Assembly (NCBI GenBank): GCA_947311125.1
Contig: CAMZKI010000023.1
Location: 1 to 6,053, forward strand
Origin: an uncultured Chlorobiota bacterium
GTDB taxonomy: Bacteria > Bacteroidota > Bacteroidia > Bacteroidales > JAADGE01
Length of the DNA: 6,053 nt
Direction of reading: 5' to 3'
The notes below the pieces were generated by a model, which saw nothing but the letters and a program-made list of their open reading frames with translations, had not been told where the DNA came from and ran no database searches. The position numbers and the translations under genes were made by a program. How positions within the stretch are numbered: the first letter of the stretch is position 1; each line of letters begins with the position of its first letter. Below are positions 5,987 through 6,053 of this stretch, one piece after another.

Positions 5987-6053
5987 AAAAAAAGATTGAT
6001 TCTATGGAAAATGCTCTGGATAAGACCCTGTTTGATTACAAGAAAGATAAAGA
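5987..6053 (+). repeat. Right arm of the 67-bp inverted repeat, at the window edge
   Basis: This is an inverted copy of 5784-5850. The two mismatches are at 6004 (A where the gene has T) and 6010 (A where the gene has T), followed by a 43-base exact match (6011-6053) to the last base. A spacer of 136 bases (5851-5986) separates the arms and contains the promoter core and first 32 codons of the OmpA-domain gene. The repeat may extend beyond the window. Confidence 0.95.
5989..6053 (+). other. In-frame fragment of a divergent OmpA-protein paralogue, or an artefact
   Basis: Read on the plus strand, 21 codons give KKIDSMENALDKTLFDYKKD and K, matching residues 34-54 of the OmpA-domain lipoprotein with Leu39 changed to Met and Tyr41 to Asn. 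A TAA stop (5986-5988) sits directly before the first codon, so there is no signal peptide or lipobox in this frame. The only start inside is the ATG at 6004, with no evident ribosome binding site or promoter. It could be the 5' end of a second, divergent coiled-coil gene, a silent copy lacking its head, or a fold-back join at a contig end. The window edge prevents a choice. Confidence 0.35.

Overview
The window looks like a piece of a Bacteroidota chromosome, probably an uncultured lineage. The DNA is strongly AT-rich, none of the starts has a clear Shine-Dalgarno sequence, and one promoter carries the TAnnTTTG -7 element typical of the phylum. Four of the six genes encode lipoproteins with short signal peptides ending in a lipobox cysteine. 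These include a YfbK-type VWA lipoprotein and a coiled-coil OmpA-domain lipoprotein, both common in Bacteroidota. No RNA gene, CRISPR array, insertion sequence or recombinase was found.

Layout. Positions 32-1315 (+) hold two uncharacterised envelope genes, a 272-aa lipoprotein and a 147-aa secreted protein. They are 21 bp apart, look like one operon, and are closed by a good intrinsic terminator. A facing terminator at 1467-1495 closes the minus-strand VWA lipoprotein gene at 1527-3179. An 81-bp divergent intergenic region separates that gene from a plus-strand pair: a lipoprotein of the peptidase C26 (gamma-glutamyl hydrolase) family at 3261-4076, and 8 bp later a cation diffusion facilitator at 4085-5008. 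The transporter gene runs tail to tail, with only 3 bp between, into a minus-strand OmpA-domain lipoprotein gene at 5012-5947.

The most unusual feature is at the right edge. The last 67 bases (5987-6053) are an inverted, 65/67-identical copy of 5784-5850, which lies inside the N-terminal coding part of the OmpA-domain gene. The two arms flank a 136-bp segment holding the gene's promoter core, start codon and lipoprotein signal peptide. The reading frame is kept in the right arm, but a stop codon sits directly before it. This could be an invertible promoter/signal-peptide cassette shared by two divergent genes, the start of a divergent paralogue, or a fold-back artefact at a contig end. The window cannot separate these.

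Functionally the block is dominated by the cell envelope: lipid-anchored surface or periplasmic proteins, a probable peptidoglycan-binding OmpA protein, and an inner-membrane metal exporter. Apart from the two short-spaced same-strand pairs, nothing ties the genes into one pathway, and the region reads as ordinary housekeeping or accessory envelope genes plus the edge inverted repeat.
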